The notes below the pieces were generated by a model. The model ran no database searches. It worked only from the letters and a program-made list of their open reading frames with translations, and had not been told where the DNA came from. A stretch of DNA of 64,000 nt from Delphinapterus leucas (taxonomy: Eukaryota > Chordata > Mammalia > Artiodactyla > Monodontidae): positions 10,311,582 through 10,375,581 of the forward strand of contig NW_022098001.1 of the NCBI RefSeq assembly GCF_002288925.2, written 5' to 3'. Both the position numbers and the translations under genes were made by a program. Each line of letters opens with the position of its first letter. Within the stretch, counting starts at the first letter, position 1. This document shows positions 1-12,282 of the stretch, piece by piece.

Positions 1-43
1 TTCAACAATAGAAAAAGCTATACTCTTCTTGACGTTTACTCAC

Positions 44-211
44 CAGAAATATCCATGAATGCACGATCCCACAATTCATCTACTGTATAGCATTCTGCAG
101 AAGTGATGTTGACTGAAAGAACAATATCATCTTCAACATATTTTAGTATGAGATTATTTATAACAATATTTACGTTATTTACAACTCGTCTAATCAGACT
201 CTGCACATAAC
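44..211 (-). CDS. VPS13B: VPS13B coding exon 5 (internal, partial gene)
   Basis: This is the fourth coding exon of VPS13B, 168 nt. Read on the minus strand it starts after a pyrimidine-rich acceptor ending TTTTATAG and ends at a strong GTGAGT donor. It begins in phase 1: the last G of the preceding exon plus GT makes the glycine of GYVQSLIRRVVNNVN. It then encodes residues up to DELWDRAFMDIS, about residues 138 to 193 of the protein, and ends with one base of the next codon. The region belongs to the N-terminal chorein-type segment of the VPS13 family, which forms the start of the lipid-transfer groove; VPS13B acts at the Golgi. No stops or frameshifts are present. The identification rests on recognising the VPS13B N-terminal sequence and on the matching phase with the three upstream exons. 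The next exon lies beyond the left edge. Confidence 0.96.
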
Positions 212-1521
212 CTATAAAATAGGGGAAAAAAGAATCCAATTAGAAGTTAAATCTATCAATAAATAATTATTCTTAAAATGTTACTAAACTTAATATATGT
301 GAAAGATAGGTATCATTTATCATATTTTGCAAAGATGAAACTAACATTCAGATAAGTAAACAGGCTTGCCAAAGAGACACAGCTAATAAGTAGCAGATCC
401 ATCCCAACAAAAACCATTACAAAGAAGTTCTATATAATGAAGTTTCACATACTAAGAGAAACCATAGAAGCCATACCTTTTAACAACATAATTCTAGATC
501 CCATTCAAAGATTATCCTAATCTACAAGTACTTTGTCTGATTTCTGCCTATTTTATAAACACTTTCCCAAATGAAACAATGTTACTATATACTGATTATA
601 CAATACATAAGAGGAAAGAGTTTCTTTAAGGTTCTTTTTGCAGCTACTGTCTTCTCCTCCTACTTTAAATACCCATAAAGATATTCAAAAACAAGGCCTG
701 GAGGAAGAAAGATAGAAGAAACAAGACCATCATAACGGATTCAATGATTTCCACTTACTAATGTATAATACTGAAACACGGAAAGGGGGAGAATATGACT
801 GAGGAAGAAAACATAGAAAGTATTAAAGAAAAAGGGGAAAAAGAACACAATGAAGAAAAGTAGGGAAAGAAAGAAAACAGATAAAGCATGATGAGAATTC
901 ATAATCTCACAAGTCTCTCACACAATAAATGTGTATATAGATATATTACCGAGGAATATAATTGAAAATATAAGTGAAACTAAACCTAAACAGCATTTAA
1001 AAAGACAAAGGAGAAAAAGATTAAAAACTTTATTCAAATGCATTTTCCACTATAAAACCTATGTAAAAAATAATTAAAATTTTAGCTATTTCATGAAATA
1101 ACTATCTGCTTGTATTCTTTAAACCAGAACTTTACTGACAAAATAGAATCAACTTCTGTCAGCAACTGACATTGTTAACACCTACACTGAAGCCTGCTAG
1201 AAGAAAGCTTACTTAAATTTATTCCACCACAAATGCTTGCAAAAACCAACTCCTTCATTAATTACCAGTGGATACAAATAGAAAAGGTAGAATGATTAAG
1301 TTCAAGTTTTTCTCATATTAGCAGCTTTTAGAGTGCCAATTACCATATGCCATAAAATTAACATACAAAATATCAATAAATTTAGGGAACAAATATTTTA
1401 CGAGAGTAGATGCTAAAATGATGCTTAACAAATTACGCTTCCAAAAGAAATTTTAAGTATCAAAATGTTCAACCTTAAAATGCATATTTCCCCCATGCTA
1501 TCACTACTCAAGAGAGATGTT
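212..1521. other. VPS13B intron 4, plain AT-rich sequence
   Basis: AT-rich intronic sequence after exon 5 (reading left to right). I recognise no gene or clear repeat family here. A purine-rich GAAA/GGAA stretch lies at about 780..880. Confidence 0.5.
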
Positions 1522-1537
1522 AAAAATGAACAGTTTC

Positions 1538-1740
1538 GGGCTTCCCTGGTGGCGCAGTGGTTGAGAGTCCACCTGCCAATGCAGGGGACACGGGTTCGTG
1601 CCCTGGACCGGGAAGATCCCACATGCCACGCAGTGGCTAGGCCCGTGAGCCATGGCCGCTGAGCCTGCGCATCCGGAGCCTGTGCTCCACAACGGGAGAG
1701 ACCACAACAGTGAGAGGCCCGCGTACCACAAAAGAAAAAA
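1538..1740 (+). mobile_element. CHR-2 type SINE
   Basis: Cetacean tRNA-derived SINE: GGCTTCCCTGGTGG head, pol III box-B-like GGTTCGTGCC, CGCGTACC end and an A-rich tail. It is flanked by a perfect 16-bp target-site duplication, AAAAATGAACAGTTTC, at 1522..1537 and 1741..1756. It lies antisense to VPS13B in intron 4. Confidence 0.95.
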
Positions 1741-2249
1741 AAAAATGAACAGTTTCTGAGAAGTCAAGAAGCATGACTAACATTGGTTTTCCTATTTCTG
1801 AAAAACCTGTCATCAATAGAGAATTCATAAAATCCTCTTAAGAGTTTATGAGTTTTTATTGTCTCCCCTGCCCCAGAAAAAAAAAAAAAAAAACTCTCAG
1901 AGACAGAACCAGAGAAAACATATAATGCAAAGTAACGAAAGAAACATAATGCTGTAAATGTACTGTAACTGACAGAAAACCTACTGATGGATTTTTCATC
2001 TACTTATTAACATCTTCTCTCAGTTTCTCATTATATAAGCTGAGATGAATAAGCCAAATCACCAAAGTAAAAGAAACAAGTATCTAAAAAGGACTACTTC
2101 TACAGAAGACTATTTATGTTTTCCTATTAAAACACGCAATGCCAAAGTAACAGGAACTAACCAACAGAATAAATGATACACTATCTCCTTAATCCCTCAT
2201 AATAACTTAGTTCAAAGTTTGCTACAGAAAAATGTCAAAGAGCAGATCT

Positions 2250-2458
2250 GGGCTTCCCTGGTGGCGCAGTGGTTGAGAGTCCGCCTGCCGATGCAGGGGA
2301 CACGGGTTCGTGCCCCGGTCCAGGAAGATCCCACATGTCGCAGAGCAGCTGGGCCCATGAGCCATGGCCGCTGAGCCTGCGCATCCGGAGCCTGTGCTCC
2401 ACAACTGGAGAGGCCAAAAAAGGGAGAAGCCCCCCAACCAAAAAAAAAAAAAAAAAAA
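2250..2458 (+). mobile_element. CHR-2 type SINE
   Basis: Same family as the preceding copy. A 13-bp target-site duplication with one mismatch (AAAGAGCAGATCT and AAAGAGCTGATCT) lies at 2237..2249 and 2459..2471. The 3' end is altered (GAAGCCCCCCAACC in place of the usual GAGGCCCGCGTACC) before a run of A. Confidence 0.93.
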
Positions 2459-2471
2459 AAAGAGCTGATCT

Positions 2472-3560
2472 AAGAGCTCTCATCACTCCATATTTAGAGA
2501 CTCCCTAGGAATATATCTGTTCAAGTGAAATAACAGTAATTCAGGTCTATTCCACAAGCATCTGAAAACACAAGGTCACTCTGGGGATAAGAACCTCTAA
2601 GACGTCATATTAGATGGCTCTAAAACAACAGCCTCCTACTAGTCAACCTTTCCAGAAATTCTTATCATTATCCAACTCTCTCCCACCCACAAACCCCATT
2701 CCTCCAAACACATACATCTAATGCCCACAGGGCCAAAAAAACCACTATGAATTTTCATTGACTTTGCTCATGATCTTCCCTCTGTGTAAAACACTTTGTC
2801 CATTCTCCCATCTTGTTCAGGCCCAGTATGAATGTCCTCTGCCCTATATCCTCTTCTCCAATGTCCCTCACCCTACACATCAACATTAAGGAGACTGTAT
2901 CACTTTTCTTGGGCTTATGTTACCTCATAAGCCTATCATTTGTATATGTTTATGTATAATTACCTTCTCTGTTAAACTATGAAATCCTAGAGAGCAAAGA
3001 TTATATCTTATTTATTTATCTGATATGATTAAATTAAATAGTGTATGGCAAATACTTGGGTTACAAACAGACAGTACTTGAAATCAGTTTATCCTAACAT
3101 GGTCACTAGGAAGCCAAGTTGCTCAAAAACAGAGATTCCGTGGTTGATGACTTGGTTACAGCACCTAAAAACTTCCTCATCAAATTTTTGGTGTAAAATA
3201 TTTTGGGAGGTTATGCAGCATAATATAGGCAACTTATAGTTAAAGGAAAAGTTAGTTCTCTCTAATGTTCTTGCCTTTTTTGTAAGGTTGAAATTATTTC
3301 AAAACAAAACTTATTTAGAAGGTTAAGAATAAGGATTCCTTATTGGTAATGCAGTAGAGAGGTTCTGTAATACAATAATTTTTTTTTTTTTTAAATCCAT
3401 CAGCTTTGGTAACTAAAAGATAACTTAGGGCAGTTACTGTAGGAGCTAAGGAAAATAGCTGTGAGTTGAAGATACTTATTACCAGTATTATTATTTAAGA
3501 CAGAGAATTTCTAAACAACTAAGGAAGGGTAAAAAAGAGAAATAAGTGTAAGTACTTACA
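2472..3560. other. Intron 4 sequence, no recognised element
   Basis: Plain intronic sequence, slightly pyrimidine-rich at 2640..2900. I see no gene or clear transposon. Confidence 0.4.
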
Positions 3561-4250
3561 AGAACACAAAATCACCATTACATGAAGATGACTATTTTTT
3601 ATACAGAAAATCCAAAAGATATAACTGAAAAATACTGAATATAGATCAGCTAACAAAATATAAAAATTTGCTATTCTTCATAACAAAATGAAAAGAGAAT
3701 GGTTTAAAAAAATGATAATTCCAGCTAGCAATAAAAGATATGATAGCATTTTCCATCTATAAAAGTTTCAAAGAAATATTTTTTGATAATAAAAAACAGC
3801 ATTGGACCAAAAATGTGCTTGTTAGAAAATACTGTTAACAAATTTTTCACAGGGAATAATTTGGTTACACATGCCAAAACCTTAAAATTATTCACAAATT
3901 TTGATTTTATAGTTGATAAAAATTTCTCCTAATAAACAGAGGTGTGTGCAAAGATTTATCTACCAGTATGTTTGTTAAAGCATTTTACAAAACAGAAAAT
4001 GAAAAATAACCTAAATAACAAACAAAAAGGGACTGATTAAACAAACTATGGAACAGTTACACAATGTAATACATGCCAATGATTAAAATAACATTATGAA
4101 AAAATTAATGTCCTTAAAACATGTTCCTAACATTAAAAAACACAAATTACAAAAAACAATCTATATGTGTATGTGCACACACACATAAAGAAACCAAAGT
4201 CTCTAAAAGGTTGTACATCAAAATGTTAACAGGTTCCAAGTTCTGGGTAA
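3560..4250 (+). mobile_element. Old, diverged L1 fragment
   Basis: Plus-strand resemblance to L1 ORF2 and 3' end at low identity. One stretch is AGAAAATCCAAAAGATATAA; another describes the familiar AACCTAAATAACAA ... GATTAAACAAACTATGGAAC region before the 3' UTR. Boundaries are approximate. Confidence 0.5.
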
Positions 4251-4439
4251 GATAAAGTAAGCACATTCCACTCTTTCTCACTAAAGGTAGCCAGAAAACC
4301 TGGAAAGAAAGTATGGAGCAGCTATTTCAGGACACTGAAAAGTAAACAGTAAGCACGAGAGAGGAAATAGAAGAATGAAAATCAGAGCTTACAAAGACAA
4401 AACAAATAATAAAATGATAGAAGTAAATTCAAACATATC

Positions 4440-4880
4440 GGTAATCATTCTAATTTAACTGTATTGTGGCCAGAGAGGATGGTCTTTATGATAATGATTC
4501 TTTGAAATTTGTCAAGAGTTCCTTTTTGACCAAGTCTTTTTCAATGTCTATACATATCCAATGTGTGCGTCAAAAGAATGTACACTGTCTTATCTGCTGG
4601 GTGCAGAGTTTTACATGTATCTATAAAATAATCTTGTTAATTGTGCTATTCAAAGACCCAGTTTGGGTATTTTTTTTTGTCTGCTTGATCTATCACATTT
4701 CAAACATAGGTTGTTAGGTACATACAAAGCCATCATATATTTTTTGGAGAACAGTACCTTTTACTATAATTCAGCATCTATTATATACGTCCATCAATAC
4801 TTTTGCCTTAAGTTTTATTTTGCCTGATCTTTATGTTATTTTTGGATAGTGCTTGTCTACTATACGATTTTCCATCCTTT
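4440..4880 (-). mobile_element. Old L1 ORF2 fragment, antisense
   Basis: Reads as reverse-complement L1 endonuclease-region sequence. Phrases such as ATTGTGGCCAGAGAGGATG and GGTTGTTAGGTACATACA match the same region seen reversed in the larger L1 at 11.5..12 kb. Many substitutions and no open frame. Confidence 0.6.
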
Positions 4881-5515
4881 CATTTTCAATTTTCTTACCT
4901 CTCCATTTTACCTCTGTGTTTTAGAAGCCACAAATACCTGGACATAACCACTCCTTTCTTTTAGTATCCCAAAAATATTAATTGTGCTTCCTTAGAGCTC
5001 CTCTTTGCTTTGGTTTAGCACTGTAGTTAGTAGTTTACAAAATCTCGTATACTAAGCCATTAATTCTCTAAGGGCAAAAATAGCCTTCAACTAGCTGCTC
5101 CAGCATACAGCAATAAAGATTTGGGGAACTGAACAGCCTGCCTCCACTAAGCAATGTTTTGAAACTCAATCTAATTAGAATGAAATAAAAGCTCTCCAGT
5201 TATCACTTTTTCTGTTATAAACAAAATATACACGTTAGATATATTGAAGGTTATTGACAAAAGCATAACATACTTTTAAAATGATCAATATATTAATGAG
5301 AAAGAACACCTGTATGGCAAAAATGGCTAGCTATCCATCAATATTTTGTGCTTCCCCTTCCAGAATGTAGAATTGTTTCTGAGATATGACTTCTAAGATA
5401 TACATAACGTCCATGAAGATAGTTTTCCTCAATGAAATTTGAGAAGGATATATACCACTTCCAACCTGGGGTTAGTAAGAAGTCGATAGGTCTTCTCCAG
5501 ATTTTCCTCTTAAAA
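4881..5515. other. Intron 4 sequence, no recognised element
   Basis: Plain AT-rich intronic sequence. Nothing recognised. Confidence 0.4.
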
Positions 5516-5528
5516 AGGCTGAAAGCAG

Positions 5529-5850
5529 GTCTGCAGGCCTACTAGAGAATGGACTTGAGGATACGGGGATGGGGAAGGGTAAGCTGGGACAAAGTGAGAG
5601 AGTGGCATGGACATATATACACTACCAAATGTAAAATAGCTAGCTAGTGGGAAGCAGCCGCATAGCACAGGGAGATCAGCTCAGTGCTTTGTGACCACCT
5701 GGAGGGGTGGGATAGGGAGGGTGGGAGGGAGGGATATGCAAGAAGGACGAGACATGGGGACATATGTATATGTATAACTGATTCACTTTGTTATAAAGCA
5801 GAAACTGACGCACCATTGTAAAGCAATTATACTCTAATAAAGATGTTTTA
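5529..5850 (+). mobile_element. 5'-truncated L1 3' end
   Basis: L1 3' UTR of the cetacean type: GGGAAGCAGCCGCATAGCAC, GGGTGGGATAGGGAGGGTGGG, then CTCTAATAAAGATGTTTT. The target-site duplication GGCTGAAAGCAG lies at 5517..5528 and 5857..5868, so this is one truncated retrotransposition event. Confidence 0.92.
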
Positions 5851-6924
5851 AAAAACGGCTGAAAGCAGTATAATTCAAAGCCTGGGTAGGGCAGAGCAGA
5901 GCCTCAAGATAAAAGGAAACTGGGCTTCTGACAGAACACTGCCTTGACTGGTACATAAAAAAAACAAACACTTTTGTCGTGCTAATCCCCTTAAATTTAG
6001 AAGTTAAGGTGTCCACCACTTAATATTAACTTAACTTACACATCTGGTCATTGTTTTTTGGGTTTTTTTTTAAGGTTTTCCTGAAAATGTTAAAAACAGT
6101 AAAAGCATAAAAATAGAAGAGGTAAAATAAGCTCTGAATTTCTTTTTTATTTACTACAAGGTTCTCTCTATTCTTAGATGTTCCAGAAAGGAACAGTGAT
6201 TAGACAGCTGAAATTGCTGAGCTTCCCCACAGGCAAGTAGACAAGAAATGATTGTGCTATCTTCTATAAAAATACATTGCCATTTTTGGCTCAGGCTCTC
6301 AAACAGCTGATATATTACAAATATTCTTAAATTATCTGATACCCTCTCCAACTATTATTAAACTCCCTTCAAGAGATTTTTTACAGAAAACCAAGCCCTA
6401 ACAGCCTAAGGTGGCAAACATTAAGCAAACACACACACACGCCTTCCATTTAATATTCAATATTTTCTGCAGAAAACAAAATCTTGAGTAAATGACTAAT
6501 AATTTAATAATATATACCTCATGTATACCACAGGTATTGTAAAGTATAATAAAGTATTCCTCATCTACACCAAAATATCTAAGTTTCCAATTTCTCATCC
6601 ACAAAACATAAGCTAGATCAGAGGCTTAGCTGGGGCCTATAGATAGACTTCAGTGAGTATGTGAATACCCCAAAGTCACATGCAAATTTTAAATGTGCCT
6701 ATGTGGGTCTATAACTTTTTCAACAGATTTTCAAGCGTCCATGTCCCAAAAAAGGTAGACTGCTAGACCAGAAAAATCAGAAGCAGCTTCTTATTCTACA
6801 TTTCAATGACTCTATGATTCTGATTATTGATCTCTGAAAACCCTGTGTGATTTTATGCAGTTCAGTTTTTATGCACTGCAGTAAATACATAAATGGCTAT
6901 TATGAATCAGACATTGTATCAGAT

Positions 6925-7135
6925 CAGAGCTGGCCAAATGAGGCTGTGCCATCTGTTGTTATAAATAAAGTTTTATTGGAACATAGTCACAAACATTAGT
7001 TTATTTACGGTTTATGGCTGATTTCACAGTACATCAAAAAAGTGGAAGAGCTGTAAGAGAAAATATATGGCTTGCAAAGCCTAAAATATTTAATAACTGG
7101 CCCTTTACAGAAAATATTTCCTAACCTCCATGCTA
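6925..7135 (-). repeat. Old non-autonomous DNA-transposon relic (hAT-like)
   Basis: Reverse orientation of a eutherian-age interspersed repeat. It shows AATAAAGTTTTATTGGAACA, then GGCTTGCAAAGCCTAAAATA and GGCCCTTTACAGAAAATA. Two other copies are at 25965..28520 (split) and 57566..57765. The exact family name is uncertain. Confidence 0.65.
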
Positions 7136-7253
7136 GATGATGAAGATCAAAGATGTCTAGGTCACAACTTCAGACCCAGTGGGCAACATAATTTTTAATT
7201 TATCTATACCCTAAATATTTCCATTGCACCCTATGTGTGTGTACATAAATATA

Positions 7254-7811
7254 CTGGGTTGGCCAAAACCTTTGACTGGTTTTTTCCATAATATGACTCT
7301 AGTAGTGCTTAGTTGCCTTTAACTTCATTTGAAACAATTTTTTTAAGACTGTATTGTGACAGCTGTCATATCAGTGTGCATTTAAAAAAAATAATCAAAA
7401 TTGGTGAATTTTTGTGTAGCCATTTTAATACTGAAGACGGAAGGAAAAGAGCAACATTTTCGGCATATTATGCTCTATTATTTCAAGAAAGGTAAAAACG
7501 CAACTGAAACACAAAAAAAGATTTGTGCAGTGTATGAAGAAGGTGCTGTGACTGATAGCACGTGTCAAAAGTGGTTTGCGAAGTTTTGTGCTGGAGATTT
7601 CTCGCTGGACCATGCTCCACGGTCGGATAGACGAGTTGAAGTTGATAACGATCAAATCAAGACATTAATTGAGAACAATCAATGTTGTACCACGTGGGAG
7701 ATAGCCAACATACTCAAAATACCCAAATCAACCACGTAAAATCATTTGCACCAGCTTGGTTATGTAAATTGCTCTGATATTTGGGTTCCACGTAAGTTAA
7801 CCAAAAAAACC
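7254..7811 (+). mobile_element. Mariner, left part (5' end and N-terminal transposase)
   Basis: Left half of a cetartiodactyl mariner, preceded by a TA target at 7252..7253 and opening CTGGGTTGGCC. It contains the start of the transposase frame. Pieces such as FSAYYALLFQER and KICAVYEEGAVTDSTCQKWF show the paired helix-turn-helix DNA-binding region. The frame is shifted between the first residues and the rest, and a stop ends it near 7739. At 7811 an L1 interrupts the element, which resumes at 14061 with the duplicated target AAAAAAACC. Without the insert the mariner is about 1.27 kb, a normal full length. Confidence 0.93.
7313..7800 (+). pseudogene. Mariner transposase pseudogene, N-terminal part
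   Basis: Translation of the left mariner half gives a transposase start with a HTH region and then NNQCCTTWEIANILKIPKST before a TAA at 7737. A frame change is needed near 7440 to follow the family reading frame. It is cut by the L1, and the rest of the catalytic part lies at 14061..14700. It cannot make an active enzyme. Confidence 0.85.
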
Positions 7812-10729
7812 CCTTTATTTTGTTTTTAAATTTTAGAACTTTATTTTTTTATACAACAAGGTTCTTATTAGTCATCCATTTTATACACATCAGTGTATAC
7901 ATGTGAATCCCGATTGCCAAATTCATCACACCACCACCGCCACACCCCTGCAGCTTTCCCCCCTTGGTGTCCATGTATGTGTTCTCTACAACTGTGTCTC
8001 AACTTCTGCCCTGCAAACCGGTTCATCTGTACCATTTTTCTAGATTCCACATATATGCGTTGATATACGATATTTGTCTTTCTGACTTACTTCACTCTGT
8101 ATGACAGTCTCTAGATCCATCCACATCTCAACAAATCACCCAATTTCGTTGCTTTTTATGGCTGAGTAATATTCCATTGTAGATATGTACCACATCTTCT
8201 TTATCCATTTATCTGTTGATGGGCATTTAGGTTGTTTCCATGACTTGGCTACTGTAAATAGTGCTGCAATGAACACTGGGGTGCATGTCTTTTTGAATTA
8301 CGGTTTTCTCTAGGTATATGCCCAGTAGTGGGATGGCTGCATCATATGGTAATTCTATTTTGAGTTTTTTAAGGAACCTCCATACTGTTCTCCATAGTGG
8401 CTGTATCAATTTACATTCCCACCAACAGTGTAAAGAGGGTTCCCTTTTCTCCACACCCTCTCCAACACTTGCTGTTTGCAGGTTTTCTGATGATGCCCAT
8501 TCTAAATGGTGTGAGATGATACCTCATTGTAGTTTTGATTTGCATTTCTCTAATAATTAGTGATGTTGAGCAGCTTTGCATGTGCTTCTTGGACATCTGT
8601 ATGTCTTCTTTGGAGAAATGTCTACTAAGGTCTTCTGCCCATTTTTGGATTTGGTTGTTTGTTTTTTCAGTATTGAGCTGCATGAGCTGTTTATATATTT
8701 TGGAGATTAATCCTTCGTCTGTTGATTCGTTTGCAAATATTTTCTCCCATTCTGAGGGTTGTCTTTTTGTCTTCTTTATGGTTTCCTTTGCTGTGCAAAA
8801 GCTTTGAAGGTTCATTAGTTCCCATTGTTTATTTTTGTTTTCATTTTCATTACCCCAGGAGATGGATCAAAAAACATCTTCCTGTGATTTACGTCAAAGA
8901 CTGTTCTTCCTATGTTTTCCTCTAAGAGTTTTATACTGTCCTGTCTTACATTTAGGTCTCTAATTCATTTTGAGCTTATTTTTGTGTATGGTGTTACGGA
9001 GTGTTCTAATTTCATTCTTTTACATGTAGCTCTCCAGTTCTCCCAGCACCACTTATTAAAGAGACTGTCTTTTCTTCATTGTATATCCTTGCCTCCTTTG
9101 TCATAGATTAGTTGACCATAGGTGCATGGGTTTATCTCTGGGCTTTCTATCTTGTTCCATAAATCTATGTTTCTGTTTTTGTGCCAGTACCATATTGCCT
9201 TGATAACTGTAGCTTTGTAGTATAGTCTGAAGTCAGGGAGTCTGATTCCTCCAGCTCTGTTTTTTTTCCCTCAAGACTGCTTTGGCTATTCAGGGTCTTT
9301 TTTGTCTCCACACAAATTTTAAGATTTTTAGTTCTAGTTCCGTAAAATATGCCATTGGCAATTTGATACTGATTACATTGAATCTGCAGATTGCTTTGGA
9401 TAGTATGGTCATTTTCACAATATTGATTCTTCCAATCCAAGAACATGGTATATCTCTCCATCTGTTGGTATCATCTTTAATTTCTTTCATCAGTGTCTTA
9501 TAGTTTTCTGCATACAGGTCTCTTGTCTCCCTAGGTAGGTGTACTCCTAGGTATTTTATTCTTTTTGTTGCCATGGTAAATGGGAGTGTTTCCTTAATTT
9601 CTCTTTCAGATTTTTCATCATTAATGTATAGGAATGCAAGTGATTTCTGTGCATTAATTTTGTATCCTGCTACTTTACCAAATTCATTGATTAGCTCTAG
9701 GAGTCTTCTGGTGGCATCTTTAGGATTCTCTATGTTTAGTATCATGTCATCTGCAAAGAGTGACAGGTTTACTTCTCCTTTTCCAATTTGTATTCCTTTT
9801 ATTTCTTTTTCTTCTCTGATTGCCGTGGCTAGGACTTCCAAAACTATGTTGAATAATAGTGGTGGGAGTCGACATTCTTGTCTCGTTCCTGATCTTAGAG
9901 GAAATGCTTTCAGTTTTTCACCACTGAGAATGATGTTTGTTATGAGTTTGTCATATATTGCCTTTATTAGATCGAGGTAGGTTCCCTCTATGCCCACTTT
10001 CTGGAGAGCTTTTATCATAAATGGGTGTTGAATTTTGTCAAAAGCTTTCTTTGCGTCTACTGAGATGATCATATGGTTTTTATTCTTCAATTTGTTAATA
10101 TGGTGTATCACATTGATTGATTTATGTATATTGAAGAATCCTTGCACCCCTTGGATAAATCCCAGTTGATCATGGTTTCTGATATTTTTAACATGGTGTT
10201 GGATTCTGTTGCTAGTATTTTGTTGAGGATTTTTGCATCCATATTCATCAGTGACATTACTCTGTAATTTTCTTTTCCTGTAGTATCTTTGTCTGGTTTT
10301 GGTATCAGGGTGATGGTGGCCTCATAAAATGAGTTTGGGAGTGTTCCTTCCTCTGCAATTTTTTGGAAGAGTTTCAGAAGGACGGGTGTTAGCTCTTCTC
10401 TAAATGTTTGATAGAATTCACCTGTGAAGCCATCTGGTCCTGGACTTTTGTTTGTTGGAAGATTTTTAAAAACAGTTTCAACTTCATTACCTGTAAATAG
10501 TATGTTCATATTTTCTATTGCTTACTGGTTCAGTCTTGGAAGGTTATACCTTTCTAAGAATTTGTCCATTTCTTCCAGGTTGTCCATTTTATTGGTACAG
10601 AGTTCCCTGTAGTAGTCTCAGGATGCTTTGTATTTCCGTGGTGTCTGTTGTAACTTCTCCTTTTTCATTTCTCATTTTACTGATTTGAGTCCTCTCCCTC
10701 TTTTCCTTGATGAGCCTGCTTAATGGTTT

Positions 10730-10883
10730 GGTTTTTTTTAACATCTTTATTGGAGTATAATTGCTTTACAATGGTGTGTTAGTTTCTGCTTTATAACAAA
10801 GTGAATCAGTTATACATATACATATGTTCCCATATCTCTTCCCTCTTGCATCTCCCTCACTCCCACCCTTCCTATCCCATGGC
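10730..10883 (-). mobile_element. L1 3'-end fragment nested in the L1
   Basis: A 154-bp antisense L1 3' terminus: TTTAACATCTTTATTGGAG, GCTTTATAACAAAGTGAATC, CTATCCCA. The duplicated target TAATGGTTT lies at 10721..10729 and 10884..10892. This belongs to a different 3' UTR class from its host L1. Confidence 0.88.
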
Positions 10884-11068
10884 TAATGGTTTATCAGTTT
10901 TATCTTCTCAAAGAACCAGCTTTTAGTTTTATTCATCTTTGCTATTGTTTTCTTTGTTTCTATTTCATTTATTTCTGCTCCGATCTTTATGATTTCTTTC
11001 CTTCTGCTAACTTTGGGTTTTGTTTATTCTTCTTTCTCAAGTTCCTTTCGGTGTAAGGTTAGACTGTT

Positions 11069-11294
11069 ATTTTTTTTTTGTTTTCTGTTTTTTGTTTTCT
11101 TGCGATACACAGGCCTCTCACCATTGTGGCCTCTCCCGTTGCGGAGCACAGGCTCCAGACTCGCAGGCTCAGCAGCCATGGCTCACAGGCCCAGCTGCTC
11201 CGCGGCATGTGGGATCCTCCCGGACCAGGGCACAAACCCGTGTCCCCTGCATCGGCAGGCGGACACTCAACCACTGTGCCACCAGGGAAGCACC
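11069..11294 (-). mobile_element. CHR-2 type SINE nested in the L1
   Basis: Reverse-oriented SINE ending GTGCCACCAGGGAAGC at its right side, with a T-rich tail at the left. The 12-bp target duplication GGTTAGACTGTT is at 11057..11068 and 11295..11306. It is the only one of the 14 CHR SINEs in the window that lies on the minus strand (sense to VPS13B). Confidence 0.94.
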
Positions 11295-12282
11295 GGTTAG
11301 ACTGTTTGAGATTTTTCTTGTTTCTTGAGGTAGGCTTGTATAGCTATAAACTTCTTTTTGCATCCCATAGGTTTGGATCGTCGTGTTTTCATTGTCATTT
11401 GTCTCTAGGTATTTTTTGATTTCCTCTTTGATTTCTTCAGTGAACTCTTGGCTATTTAGTAACGTACTGTTTAGCCTCCATGTGTTTGTGTTTTTTACGT
11501 TTATTTCCCTGTAATTCATTTCTAGTCTCATAGCATTGTGGTCAGAAAAGATGCTTAATATGATTTTAATTTTCTTAAATTTACTGAGGCTTGATTTGTG
11601 ACCCAAGCCGTGATCTATCCTGGAGAATGTTCCGTGCGCACTTGAGAAGAAAGTGTAATCTGCTGTTTTTGGATGGCATGTCCTATAAATATCAATTAAA
11701 TCTATCTGGTCTACTGTGTCATTTAAAGCTTCTGTTTCCTTATTTATTTTCATTTTTGATGATCTGTCCATTGGTGTAAGTGAGGTGCTGAAGTCCCCCA
11801 CTATTATTGCGTTACTGTCAATTTCCTGTTTTATAGGTGTTAGCACTGGCCTTATGTAATAAGGTGCTCCTATGTTGGGTGCATATATATTTATAATTGT
11901 TATATCTTCTTCTTGGATTGCTCCCTTGATCATTATGTATTGTCCTTCCTTATCTCTTGTACCATTCTTTATTTTAAAGTCTACTTTATCTGATATGAGT
12001 ATTGCTACTCCAGCTTTCTTTTGATTTCCATTTGCATGGAATATCTTTTTCCATCCCCTCACTTTCAGTTTGTATGTGTCCCTGGGTCTGAAGTGGGTTT
12101 CTTGTAGAGAGCCTATATATGTGTCTCATTTTTGTATCCATTCAGCAAGCCTGTGTCTTTTGGTTGGAGCATTTAATCTATTCATGTTTAAGGTAATTAT
12201 CAATGTGTATGTTCCTATTACCACTTTCTTAATGTTGGAGGGTTTGCTTTTGTACGTCCTTTTCTTTTCTTGTGTTTCCCAC

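Larger units (their letters stand above)
8300..12225 (-). pseudogene. L1 ORF2 (endonuclease-reverse transcriptase), broken
   Basis: Degenerate ORF2 of the L1 at 7812..14060. The endonuclease part keeps NIYAPN and a block with the SDHNAM motif (11545..11560 region). The reverse transcriptase keeps the fingers motif [15 protein letters not shown] and the catalytic FADD box (codons at 9746..9757). The downstream part retains [11 protein letters not shown], and the C-terminal region has the [20 protein letters not shown] segment. Frame breaks occur at several sites, and two insertions interrupt it at 10730 and 11069. In a live element it would nick DNA and reverse-transcribe L1 RNA. Confidence 0.88.

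Noticed and set aside
9290..10147. A 285-residue reverse transcriptase frame as a possible live gene
   Set aside because: It is one segment of a broken L1 ORF2. Neighbouring segments are in other frames and two insertions interrupt the element.
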